Source of the DNA: Nitrospira sp.
Lineage (GTDB): Bacteria; Nitrospirota; Nitrospiria; Nitrospirales; Nitrospiraceae
NCBI GenBank assembly: GCA_009594995.1
Contig: VOPR01000004.1
Span: forward strand, 98,626 to 162,625
Length of the DNA stretch: 64,000 nucleotides
Direction of reading: 5' to 3'
Notes under the pieces: model-generated
What the model was told of the DNA's origin: nothing
The model's database searches: none
Seen by the model: the letters and a program-made list of their open reading frames with translations, nothing else
Shown here: piece by piece, positions 18,121 through 26,041 of the stretch
How the letters are laid out: the number at the start of each line of letters is the position of its first letter
Numbering within the stretch: the stretch's first letter is position 1
Translations under genes and position numbers: made by a program

Positions 18121-18951
18121 ATGAGTTATCGCATCAGGGTGCCCGCAAAAGTTGACCCGCTCGATGAAGCCCATCTGTTGACCGGCGTTGATCGGTTCCT
18201 GCACCTCTTGCAGGAACAGCGACGCGCGGTGATCGTCGGGCTAGGGGTCGTACTGGTTGCAGGGGCGGTCGTCGCCGGGGTGATGTGGTACGACTATCAA
18301 TCCACACTGAAAGCACGGGAACTCGATCAGGAAGCGACGCTGCACTATCTGAATCGGCCGGCCGACGATCCGAAGAAGAGCCACGAACAGCTTTCCCAGG
18401 CCATTACCCTCTATAAGCAGGTGGTCGATCAGTATCCGCGAAGTCCTGTCGCACCACTTGCCCTCTTTCACCTGGGGAATGCTCAGGTGTTGGCCAATGA
18501 GGTCGACGCGGGGATCGAAACGTATAAACGCTTCATGTTGCTGTATAGCTCCAATACCTCACTCCTGGGGCTGGTGCAGCAGCGGTTGGCCTATGCCTAT
18601 TTGGTGAAGGGTGATCGTGATCAGGCCGTGAAGGCGTTCATGGGCATTCTTGAAATCCCTGGCGCCCTCAATAAGGACCATGTGCTGTTCGAGCTGGCAA
18701 AAATCGAGGAGTCGCAGTCTCGCCCCGAGGGTGCCCTCGCGCATTACCAGGACCTGATGAAGAATTATCCCAACTCGCCCTTTACCAGCGAAGCAGCGGT
18801 TCGGGTGAAGGTGTTGGAAGTGAAGAAGTCTCCGGAGAGCCCGGCGGCCGCACCAGCACCGGCGGCGAGTGCGCCCACTCCTCAGCCTGAGCAGCCTGCC
18901 AAGTCCTCGTCCGGCAAGTCTGCTGCGTCCTCCTCCAAGAAAAAGCCGTAA
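18121..18951 (+). CDS. YfgM-like membrane-anchored TPR protein
   Basis: 276 residues. A cytoplasmic N-terminus is followed by one transmembrane helix (about 36-56) and a periplasmic TPR domain (about 85-235) with units such as APLALFHLGNAQVLANEV and YQDLMKNYPNSPFTSEA. The C-terminus is a low-complexity Ala/Pro/Ser/Lys tail. The architecture matches YfgM/'tol-pal YbgF-like' ancillary proteins that assist periplasmic protein folding or envelope assembly. The specific role here is unknown. It is preceded by a good promoter and converges with mltD. Confidence 0.82.
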   Translation: MSYRIRVPAKVDPLDEAHLLTGVDRFLHLLQEQRRAVIVGLGVVLVAGAVVAGVMWYDYQSTLKARELDQEATLHYLNRPADDPKKSHEQLSQAITLYKQVVDQYPRSPVAPLALFHLGNAQVLANEVDAGIETYKRFMLLYSSNTSLLGLVQQRLAYAYLVKGDRDQAVKAFMGILEIPGALNKDHVLFELAKIEESQSRPEGALAHYQDLMKNYPNSPFTSEAAVRVKVLEVKKSPESPAAAPAPAASAPTPQPEQPAKSSSGKSAASSSKKKP

Positions 18952-18988
18952 TAGCTGTTTCCCTAGAATGAGCGGGCAGGGTCCGTCG

Positions 18989-20386
18989 CTAGTTCGCGAT
19001 GACCAGGCGGCTCCCTGCCTTGATGGTGGGGCCAGTCAGGTTGTTGTTGGATTTGAGCGTCTTGACGGAAATGTTGAAGCGCTTAGCGATTTTCTCAAGG
19101 GAGTCGCCGACGCGGACACGATACCAATGTCCGGAATCCGTCTCGCTCTTGAAATGTCGGCCTTTGACCTGAACCGGCATTGGCAGTGGCGGAAACTTGT
19201 GGGTCGGTGCCCGCTCCAGCAGCTGTTCGACTTTCTCCCTGGTGCCGACCGGAACCTTCAGGTGATACTCGGGATCATCCGGAGGCGTGGCATCGCGCCG
19301 TAATTCCGGGTTGAGCACCTTCAATTCCTGATACGAAATCCCGGTCACATTGGCGATGGCTTTGAAGTGGATGGGGCGGCGTACAACCACTTCTTCAAAT
19401 TGATGCGGCCGGACGTCGTTCTGCGGAAACCCATAACGATCCGGGTTTTTGGCGATAATGGTGGCGGCCATGAAGCGAGGCACGTATTCCTTTGTTTCGC
19501 GCCGAATGAGCCTGGTTTTTGCGATGTCTGAAAAGCTCTCCGCTTGCGCCGTATGCAGAGCCCGCATCACCTTGCCCTCTCCGGCATTGTAGGCGGCCAT
19601 GGCAAGCGGCCAGGTGCCGAACAAGTCGTAGAGGTCACGGAGGTAGCGTGCGGCCGCCACCGTCGACTTCACGGGGTCGCGGCGCTCATCGACATAGCTA
19701 TCCACTCGCAGGCCATAGACCTTGGCGGTGCCCTTCATGAATTGCCAGGGGCCGGCTGCCCGTGCCCGTGAATAGGCGTGGGGATTGAATCCACTTTCGA
19801 CCAAAGACAGATAGATCAGATCGCTCGGGAGCTGGAATTCGGTGAAGATGCTATCGACCAGCGGACGATAGTGGCTGAGGCGAATGAGCCACTGCTCGAA
19901 TCGGTTGCGGATAGACACATTGAAGAAGCGAATGTGACCCTGCACGGAGGGGTCGAGTACGATAGGTACATTGTACTCAGAGGCATTCTCCGATTCCTGC
20001 CCCTGTTCGGCGTTCGCTTCCTGGATGACTTCTGCCGGAGGGGTGAGCAGGTCCGCAAATCTTGCGGTGGTGCCGCTGAGAGGTTTGAGTTGAAGCAGTG
20101 CTTCTGCCGGCGGAACCTCCGTGGAGGGCTCGCTGGCGACGGACGCCGGAGCCTCGGCAGCCTCACTCTCTGCGGCTGCGGTGCGATCTTCCTCGTCTAA
20201 TATGTATTCAGGTTCCTGAACGGGGGAGGGAACGTCTTGCGGAGCAGCCTCGGTGGTCAATGCCTGGTCGACTTGCATCGGAGTCGGCGATTCCGCCCTT
20301 GCCATGCCCGGCCAGGTGAGTGAGAGCAGGCACAGGGAAAGAAGCGACAAAGAGGGAACGCCAGCCCCGGAAGATCGTGCATGCAT
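18989..20386 (-). CDS. mltD: Membrane-bound lytic transglycosylase D with LysM domain
   Basis: 465 residues from ATG 20386. A GTG four codons upstream is an alternative, but the ATG gives a compact signal peptide ending in MARA (28-31). An Ala/Glu/Pro-rich linker (about 32-135) precedes the SLT domain (about 180-290) with catalytic Glu197 in LSLVESGFNPHAYS, AAGPWQFMKGTAK and MAAYNAGEGKV. A C-terminal LysM module (about 418-463: RVRVGDSLEKIAKRFNIS) binds peptidoglycan. It cleaves murein glycan strands with formation of 1,6-anhydro ends. One LysM is fewer than in some MltD homologues. It has its own promoter (20441-20469). Confidence 0.92.
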   Translation of the reverse strand: MHARSSGAGVPSLSLLSLCLLSLTWPGMARAESPTPMQVDQALTTEAAPQDVPSPVQEPEYILDEEDRTAAAESEAAEAPASVASEPSTEVPPAEALLQLKPLSGTTARFADLLTPPAEVIQEANAEQGQESENASEYNVPIVLDPSVQGHIRFFNVSIRNRFEQWLIRLSHYRPLVDSIFTEFQLPSDLIYLSLVESGFNPHAYSRARAAGPWQFMKGTAKVYGLRVDSYVDERRDPVKSTVAAARYLRDLYDLFGTWPLAMAAYNAGEGKVMRALHTAQAESFSDIAKTRLIRRETKEYVPRFMAATIIAKNPDRYGFPQNDVRPHQFEEVVVRRPIHFKAIANVTGISYQELKVLNPELRRDATPPDDPEYHLKVPVGTREKVEQLLERAPTHKFPPLPMPVQVKGRHFKSETDSGHWYRVRVGDSLEKIAKRFNISVKTLKSNNNLTGPTIKAGSRLVIAN

Positions 20387-20440
20387 AAGGTTACCCACCA
20401 GACTGTTCAGGGAATGAAAGGTTGCTGATTCTCAAAAGGT

Positions 20441-20469
20441 AGCCTATCGATGAGGGTACAACTTGTCAA
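20441..20469 (-). promoter_or_regulatory. Promoter for mltD
   Basis: On the minus strand, TTGACA (20469-20464) is followed after 17 nt by TAGGCT (20446-20441). The -35 is perfect and the -10 is weak (3 of 6). It lies 55 nt upstream of the ATG. Confidence 0.6.
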
Positions 20470-20554
20470 GAAATTGAGGGAGTTGAGTCACCGGTTTCGT
20501 ACGGGCTTAGCGCGATGACAACTTGGCTCCCGCGCGAACCGTCCGAAGGCAAAC

Positions 20555-20574
20555 GTTCACTCGCTGCAGTGAAC
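20555..20574. repeat. Perfect palindrome between divergent mltD and aminotransferase promoters
   Basis: GTTCACT (20555-20561) and AGTGAAC (20568-20574) are perfect reverse complements with a 6-nt spacer. The site lies about 36 nt upstream of the rightward -35 box, a typical position for an activator or repressor site. No regulator family is identified. Confidence 0.4.
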
Positions 20575-20610
20575 TCGCTGAAATGATAAGCATCTTCAGG
20601 GCTCCTTACC

Positions 20611-20639
20611 TTGACACCTCCGGGGGGCTATGGTAGCGT
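20611..20639 (+). promoter_or_regulatory. Promoter for the aminotransferase-serA run
   Basis: A perfect TTGACA (20611-20616) is followed after 17 nt by TAGCGT (20634-20639, weak -10). The predicted leader is about 50 nt. Confidence 0.55.
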
Positions 20640-20680
20640 ACGCCCCTTCTAAATCCCTGACATTGTTCGTTCGGTACAGC

Positions 20681-20688
20681 GAGGAGGA
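20681..20688 (+). promoter_or_regulatory. Shine-Dalgarno that fixes the aminotransferase start
   Basis: GAGGAGGA lies 7 nt before ATG 20696. This excludes the in-frame GTG/ATG region upstream (from 20630), which would overlap the promoter and add 22 non-conserved residues. Confidence 0.8.
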
Positions 20689-20695
20689 TCGTCCC

Positions 20696-21841
20696 ATGCT
20701 CAAACGGTATTTGCTGGCACCAGGCCCCACCCCTGTTCCACCGGAGGTGCTGCTGGCCATGGCCAGACCGATGATTCATCACCGGGCCCCCGAGTTCGAT
20801 AAATTGTTCGCCGAGGTTCGTGAGGACCTGAAGTGGCTCTTCCAGACGCGGAATGATGTCTTGATCCTCGCGGCATCCGGTACCGGCGGCATGGAAGGAT
20901 CCGTTTCGAATTTCCTCTCCCCTGGTGATAAAGCGCTGACGATCAACGGCGGCAAGTTCGGTGAGCGGTGGACGAAACTGTGTAAGACGTTTGGCGCGCA
21001 AGTGACCGAATTAAAGGTTGAATGGGGACATGCCATCGACCCGCAAGCCGTCGCCGACGCCCTGAAGAAGGATCCGTCGATCAAGGCCGTATACGTGCAG
21101 GCGAGCGAAACTTCTACAGCTGTAGCCCACGATGTTAAAACGCTGGCCGAAATCGTCAAGCAGTATGAGGACACCATCCTCGTGGTGGATGCGATTACCG
21201 CCCTGGGAGTGCTCGACCTGAAGACGGATGATTGGGGCCTCGATGTGGTCATCACCGGATCGCAGAAGGCGTTGATGCTGCCTCCGGGCTTGGCCTTCGC
21301 CAGTGTGAGTGAAAAGGCCTGGCGCTTGGCCGACAAAGCGAAAAATGCCGCGTTCTATTTCAATTTCAAGCGGGAGCGCGAAAATCAACAGAAAAGTACA
21401 ACTGCGTATACACCGGCCGTCTCCCTTATTTTGGGCTTGAAGGAAGTGATGAACATCCTCAAGGCTGAGGGGTTGGAGGCCGTCTTCGCCCGGCATGCGA
21501 TGCTGGCGACGGCCATGCGCGAAGGCGTGAAAGCAGCCGGTCTGGCCATTTTCCCGAAGGAACGCCCAAGCGATGCCTTGACGGCCATTGTGGCTCCGGA
21601 AGGAGTGGATGGTCAGGCGGTCTACAAGAATTTGCGGACCCAGTACGGTATGACGGCTGCGGGTGGTCAGGACCATCTCAAGGGAAAGATCTTCCGTATC
21701 TCGCATATGGGTTACATCGATAGCTTTGACGTCATCACGGCCCTGGCCGCAGTGGAGATGGTCATCAAGGGGCTGGGGTATCCCGTGAAGCTTGGTAGCG
21801 GAGTTGCGAAAGCTCAAGAAATTATTATGGGGAAGTCATAG
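20696..21841 (+). CDS. Class V PLP aminotransferase (serine-pyruvate/phosphoserine type)
   Basis: 381 residues, normal for small class V transaminases (alanine-glyoxylate, serine-pyruvate). It begins with the family signature LLAPGPTPVPPEV. It has the SGTGGMEG phosphate-binding turn (about 61-68), ASETSTAV (about 136-143), the PLP-binding Asp in VVDAITALG (about 163-171) and Schiff-base Lys191 in TGSQKALM. It uses serine or alanine as amino donor. It lies 28 nt upstream of serA in the same direction. Established work on some archaea and bacteria shows that class V enzymes of this kind can replace SerC in making phosphoserine, so a role in serine synthesis is likely but not proven from the sequence. 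Confidence 0.88.
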   Translation: MLKRYLLAPGPTPVPPEVLLAMARPMIHHRAPEFDKLFAEVREDLKWLFQTRNDVLILAASGTGGMEGSVSNFLSPGDKALTINGGKFGERWTKLCKTFGAQVTELKVEWGHAIDPQAVADALKKDPSIKAVYVQASETSTAVAHDVKTLAEIVKQYEDTILVVDAITALGVLDLKTDDWGLDVVITGSQKALMLPPGLAFASVSEKAWRLADKAKNAAFYFNFKRERENQQKSTTAYTPAVSLILGLKEVMNILKAEGLEAVFARHAMLATAMREGVKAAGLAIFPKERPSDALTAIVAPEGVDGQAVYKNLRTQYGMTAAGGQDHLKGKIFRISHMGYIDSFDVITALAAVEMVIKGLGYPVKLGSGVAKAQEIIMGKS

Positions 21842-21869
21842 ACTCACCTTCAGGTAAGGCGCCACGACA

Positions 21870-23462
21870 ATGAAAATCTTGGTCAGCGACAGTCTTTCGA
21901 AGCAGGGTGTAGAGGTGTTGGAGAAGGCCGGCTTTACGGTCGTGGTGAAAACCAAGTTGCCCAAAGAGGAACTGCTGAAGGAGATCAAGGATGCGGATGG
22001 CCTGATCGTCCGATCCGGGACGAAAGTCACGGCAGAACTCATCGCGGCGGCTGATCGTTTGAAAGTGGTCGGCCGGGCCGGTTCCGGTCTGGACAACGTC
22101 GATACGCCCGCCGCAACCCGTCGCGGTATCGTGGTCATGAATACGCCGGGTGGGAACACGGTGACCACCGCTGAACATACCATGGCCATGATTTTTTCCA
22201 TGTCGCGGCGTATCCCGCAAGCGACCGCCTCGACCAAGGGTGGAAAGTGGGAAAAAGAGAAGTTCATGGGCGTGGAGTTGTACAACAAGGTGCTGGGCAT
22301 CGTAGGTGTCGGACAAATCGGTGGGTATCTCACCAAGCTCGCCCAGGGTGTCGGCATGCAGGTGATGGCGTACGATCCTTATTTGGCGCCCGAGCGTGCA
22401 CAGAAGATGGGCGTGACTATCGTCGAATTGGATGAGTTGTTTCGTAGGGCCGATGTCATCTCGGTACATACTCCTCTGACCCCGGAAACCAAGGCCCTCA
22501 TCAATGCGCAGGCCATCGCCAAAATGAAAACGGGTGTGATGATCGCCAACTGTGCCCGAGGCGGAATTGTTCATGAAGGGGACCTCTGCGAGGCGCTCAA
22601 GTCCAAGAAAGTTGCCGCTGCGGCATTCGACGTGTTTGAGGACGAACCGGTGAAGCCGGATAACCCTCTCCTGGCGCTCGACAATTTCATTTGTTCTCCG
22701 CACATCGGTGCGTCCACGACTGAAGCGCAGGAAAATGTGGCCATCGGAATCGCCGAGCAGATCGTCGAGTACTTTACGAAAGGGATCGCTCGCGGCGCGG
22801 TCAACATCCCCTCCGTGTCACCGGAGCTGTTGCCGCAGCTCCAGCCCTACCTCTCGCTCGGAGAGCGTGTGGGATTGTTGCAAGCCCAGTTGCTGGAGGG
22901 CGGCTTAGAACGGCTGACCGTCGAGTACAGTGGGCAAGTCGCCGGATTGAATGTGGCGCCGTTGACGATCGCCGTGCTGAAGGGGCTCCTGACGCCCATC
23001 CTCGAAGATCCCATCAATTATGTGAATGCGCCGGTCGTCGCCAAGGAGCGCGGCATCGAGGTCAAGGAAGTGAAGATCAACGATGCCGGCGACTTTACCA
23101 GTGTGATTCGGGTGCGTGTCGAGGCGGGGAAAAAATCCCATCAGGTGGCCGGAACGCTGTATCACCGCAAAGACCCGCGCATCATTGAGATCGATCAGTT
23201 CAAGGTCGAAGTGGTGCCGGACAACCATTTGCTGTTGATCCTGAATGAGGATCGCCCTGGTGTGATCGGCACGGTCGGGCATATTCTCGGCGACCACAAT
23301 ATCAATATCGCGCGCATGCAGTGTTCACGTGAGGAACGTGGCGGCAAAGCCCTGTTGATTTTTGGTCTCGATGCGCCTCTGCCTGCGCCGGTGCTCCAGC
23401 AGATTACGAACAGCAAGCACATCCTTTCCGTCAAAGTCGCGGACCTGTCGAAAGGTCTGTAG
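21870..23462 (+). CDS. serA: D-3-phosphoglycerate dehydrogenase
   Basis: 530 residues, the long (type I) form. It oxidises 3-phosphoglycerate to phosphohydroxypyruvate with NAD, the first step of serine synthesis. The substrate domain (1-100 and about 285-315) surrounds the NAD fold with GIVGVGQIGG (about 143-152). Catalytic Arg is in CARGGIVHE (about 228-236), Glu near FDVFEDEP and His in SPHIGAST (about 277). An intervening allosteric-substrate-binding domain (about 320-450) and a C-terminal ACT domain (about 452-530, LLILNEDRPGVIGTVGHIL) suggest feedback control by L-serine. It follows the aminotransferase gene closely. Confidence 0.96.
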   Translation: MKILVSDSLSKQGVEVLEKAGFTVVVKTKLPKEELLKEIKDADGLIVRSGTKVTAELIAAADRLKVVGRAGSGLDNVDTPAATRRGIVVMNTPGGNTVTTAEHTMAMIFSMSRRIPQATASTKGGKWEKEKFMGVELYNKVLGIVGVGQIGGYLTKLAQGVGMQVMAYDPYLAPERAQKMGVTIVELDELFRRADVISVHTPLTPETKALINAQAIAKMKTGVMIANCARGGIVHEGDLCEALKSKKVAAAAFDVFEDEPVKPDNPLLALDNFICSPHIGASTTEAQENVAIGIAEQIVEYFTKGIARGAVNIPSVSPELLPQLQPYLSLGERVGLLQAQLLEGGLERLTVEYSGQVAGLNVAPLTIAVLKGLLTPILEDPINYVNAPVVAKERGIEVKEVKINDAGDFTSVIRVRVEAGKKSHQVAGTLYHRKDPRIIEIDQFKVEVVPDNHLLLILNEDRPGVIGTVGHILGDHNINIARMQCSREERGGKALLIFGLDAPLPAPVLQQITNSKHILSVKVADLSKGL

Positions 23463-23480
23463 ATTGCCCGGCAGTCGATC

Positions 23481-24608
23481 ATGGGCTCCCTTTCGTTGAA
23501 GGCCTCTGCTTCCTCCACGCCTCTGGTGGCTGGTCGGGAACGGTCGCTCATTCCGGTCGGAATGAGCACCATCCTTCCTGCGGCTGCTCGACGTATCCGG
23601 CATCTTGAACAGACGCTGCTTGCCGTGCTTGCGCGCGGGGGCTACGAAGAAATTATCCTCCCCATGTTCGAGTATCTGGACGTGCTCGCGCCGGGTCTTG
23701 AATCGGAACTCCTCGAAAAGTGCTATCAGTTGGTCGATCGGACGACGGGCCGCTTGATGGTGCTGCGACCGGATGCAACCGCACAGATCGCCAGAACCGT
23801 CGCGATGGGGATGATGGGTGCACGGCTCCCACTGCGCTTGTGCTATCGCACCTCGGTGTTTCGATACGAGCGCGAGCATGCGGGCCGCGACCGGGAAATT
23901 TTTCAAGTCGGGGCTGAGCTCATCGGGGTTGATGGAGTGGCGGGAGATGCGGAGGTGCTGACCCTTCTGCTCGAATGCTTGAACCAAGTGGGCCTCTCAT
24001 CATTTAAGGTCGCCGTCGGCCATGTAGGTTTTTTTACCGCTCTGCTCGTCAAATCCGGTCTCTCGGATGATGGGCAGAAGCGTGTGGAGCAAGCGGCTGC
24101 ACGCAAAGACATTCCCTTGCTTGAAGAGTTGTTGCTTCGGGAGGGTGTGCCCCGATCGATCGGGCGGGTCATTCTTGAGGTTCTGGAACTATGTGGCGGT
24201 CCCGAAGTGTTGGCGCGAGGGCGAAAATTAGTGGGACGTGATCGCACGCTGTTGAAGCCACTCGATCGACTCGAGCAGGTGTATGAACGCCTGGTTTCGC
24301 CGGGACAACAAGCAGTGCTGATTGATCTGGGCGAGTTCCGAGGTTTTGAATACTATGACGGCATCGTCTTCGACGTCTTCGCGCCGGGTATCGGGGCGGA
24401 GCTGGGCGGAGGCGGTCGCTACGATCATCTGATGGGCCGGTTCGGCCGTACGGCCGCATCCACGGGGTTTGCCCTCGATGTTGACCGGGTATTTCGAGCC
24501 ATTGATTCCTCCGTGGATCCTGTTACGCCCGCTTCTCCTGCCGCATCTACCACACGCAGCTCCAAACGGGCTTCCTCCGCAACCCGGCAGAAACGGAGCC
24601 GGGCATGA
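23481..24608 (+). CDS. hisZ: ATP phosphoribosyltransferase regulatory subunit
   Basis: 375-residue HisRS paralogue without the anticodon-binding domain. It is the partner that activates short-form HisG for the first step of histidine synthesis. It keeps the class II synthetase core: IPVGMSTILPAAARRIRHLE, MVLRPDATAQIAR (motif-2 side), CYRTSVFRYEREHAGRDREI, and GGGGRYDHLMGRFG with ATGFALD-type residues near the C-terminus. A tail of about 35 residues rich in Ser/Thr/Arg extends past the fold. The stop overlaps the dnaB start by 4 nt (ATGA), so the two are coupled. hisG is not in the window. Confidence 0.88.
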   Translation: MGSLSLKASASSTPLVAGRERSLIPVGMSTILPAAARRIRHLEQTLLAVLARGGYEEIILPMFEYLDVLAPGLESELLEKCYQLVDRTTGRLMVLRPDATAQIARTVAMGMMGARLPLRLCYRTSVFRYEREHAGRDREIFQVGAELIGVDGVAGDAEVLTLLLECLNQVGLSSFKVAVGHVGFFTALLVKSGLSDDGQKRVEQAAARKDIPLLEELLLREGVPRSIGRVILEVLELCGGPEVLARGRKLVGRDRTLLKPLDRLEQVYERLVSPGQQAVLIDLGEFRGFEYYDGIVFDVFAPGIGAELGGGGRYDHLMGRFGRTAASTGFALDVDRVFRAIDSSVDPVTPASPAASTTRSSKRASSATRQKRSRA

Positions 24609-25960
24609 AATCGCTCTCTGCCGTTGACCTCACGGCGCCCCGACTTCCCCCGCAAAACCTCGAGGCCGAACAGTCGGTATTAGGCGCAATCTTGCTGGAC
24701 AACACGGCGATGGCCAAGGCGATGGAAGTCCTGACGGATCAGGAGTTTTACCGGACGGCGCACCGCAAGATCTATCAGGCCATGTTGGAACTGTCCGATC
24801 GTGGCGAAGTCATCGATCAGATCACGCTGACGGAATGCCTGAAGGGCCGCTCCGAGCTTGATGCGGTAGGTGGATCGGCGTATCTGGCCGAACTCGTTCA
24901 GGTGGTGCCTACAGCCGCAAACATCCGCTATCACAGTAAGATTGTTCGAGACAAAGCGTTGCTGCGGGGCCTGATTGAAACCTCGACAGAAGTTGTCACC
25001 CGCGGATACGACGGCACGGCCGCGGTCGACGAGTTGCTCGACTTTGCTGAACGCTCGGTCTTCAGTCTCGCCCAAGGAAAGCTCGATCGCTCGTTTACCC
25101 AGGTCAACCTGATCATCAAGGAAAGCCTTGATGTCGTGGATAAGTTGTCCAAGCGGAAGGAACGTGTCACCGGAGTGCCGACCGGCTACATCGATTTGGA
25201 TGATCTGACTGCCGGCTTGCAACCGTCGGATTTGATCATTGTGGCCGGACGACCGAGTATGGGTAAGACCAGCCTGGCCCTGGGCATGGCGCAACATGCC
25301 GCACTGCATGCCAAAGCCGTGGTGGGGATTTTCAGCCTCGAAATGTCCAAGCCGCAATTGGTGCTGCGCATGTTGAGTTCCGAGGCCCGTGTCGATTCGC
25401 ATGCGCTCCGGACCGGCAGACTGCAAAAGGAAGACTGGTGGAGATTGGCCGAGGCGGCCGGCAAGCTTGAGCAGGCCCCGATCTTTATCGATGACTCCGG
25501 AGCGGTGACCGTGCAGCAAATGCGCGGAAAGGCCAGACGGCTCAAGGCCGAAAAGGGCCTCGATTTGCTGATCGTGGACTACCTGCAGCTCATGCAGGGA
25601 AAGAGCGATTCCGAGTCGCGGCAGCAGGAAATTTCCGACATCTCCCGTTCCTTAAAGAGTCTTGCCAAAGAGCTGAACGTTCCCGTCATTGCCTTGTCGC
25701 AGTTGAGCCGGGCCGTCGAGGCTCGAAAACCGCCGGTACCGATGTTGGCCGACTTGCGTGAAAGCGGTGCCATCGAGCAGGACGCTGACGTCGTGATGTT
25801 TATCTATCGGGAAGAAGTCTACGAGCCGAACACTGAACGGAAGGGCATCGCTGAGATTTTAGTCAGCAAACATCGCAATGGTCCGATTGGAAAACGCGAT
25901 TTGTTCTTCCACGATCGGTTCGCCAAGTTTGAGAATCTCGAGACGCGTGAGAGTGTTTGA
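24605..25960 (+). CDS. dnaB: Replicative DNA helicase DnaB
   Basis: 451 residues, the standard length. The hexameric 5'-3' helicase at the fork has an N-terminal domain that interacts with primase (PPQNLEAEQSVLGAIL; helical collar to about 155). A linker precedes the RecA-like motor with Walker A GRPSMGKTS (about 215-223), FSLEMSKPQLVLRMLSSEA, Walker B LLIVDYLQLM, an SRSLK.LAKEL motif, an ALSQLSRAVE switch and a DLRESGAIEQDADVVMFIYR arginine-finger region. No intein is present. Its start is embedded in the hisZ stop. Confidence 0.97.
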   Translation: MKSLSAVDLTAPRLPPQNLEAEQSVLGAILLDNTAMAKAMEVLTDQEFYRTAHRKIYQAMLELSDRGEVIDQITLTECLKGRSELDAVGGSAYLAELVQVVPTAANIRYHSKIVRDKALLRGLIETSTEVVTRGYDGTAAVDELLDFAERSVFSLAQGKLDRSFTQVNLIIKESLDVVDKLSKRKERVTGVPTGYIDLDDLTAGLQPSDLIIVAGRPSMGKTSLALGMAQHAALHAKAVVGIFSLEMSKPQLVLRMLSSEARVDSHALRTGRLQKEDWWRLAEAAGKLEQAPIFIDDSGAVTVQQMRGKARRLKAEKGLDLLIVDYLQLMQGKSDSESRQQEISDISRSLKSLAKELNVPVIALSQLSRAVEARKPPVPMLADLRESGAIEQDADVVMFIYREEVYEPNTERKGIAEILVSKHRNGPIGKRDLFFHDRFAKFENLETRESV

Positions 25961-25986
25961 CGCGTTCTTTCACGGGCCGGTATAAT
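25957..25986 (+). promoter_or_regulatory. Sigma-70 promoter for the TPR lipoprotein
   Basis: TTGACG (25957-25962) overlaps the dnaB stop codon and is followed after 18 nt by a perfect TATAAT (25981-25986). The predicted transcript start is near 25993, about 50 nt before GTG 26042. Confidence 0.8.
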
Positions 25987-26041
25987 TCCGCATCGTTTCC
26001 TGTACCCCGAACATTCCCCCTGCAGATTGAGCGGATGAATT

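Noticed and set aside
20650..24700. Long antisense open frames across aminotransferase, serA, hisZ and dnaB
   Set aside because: They mirror codon bias of well-identified genes and have no ribosome-binding sites or domains.
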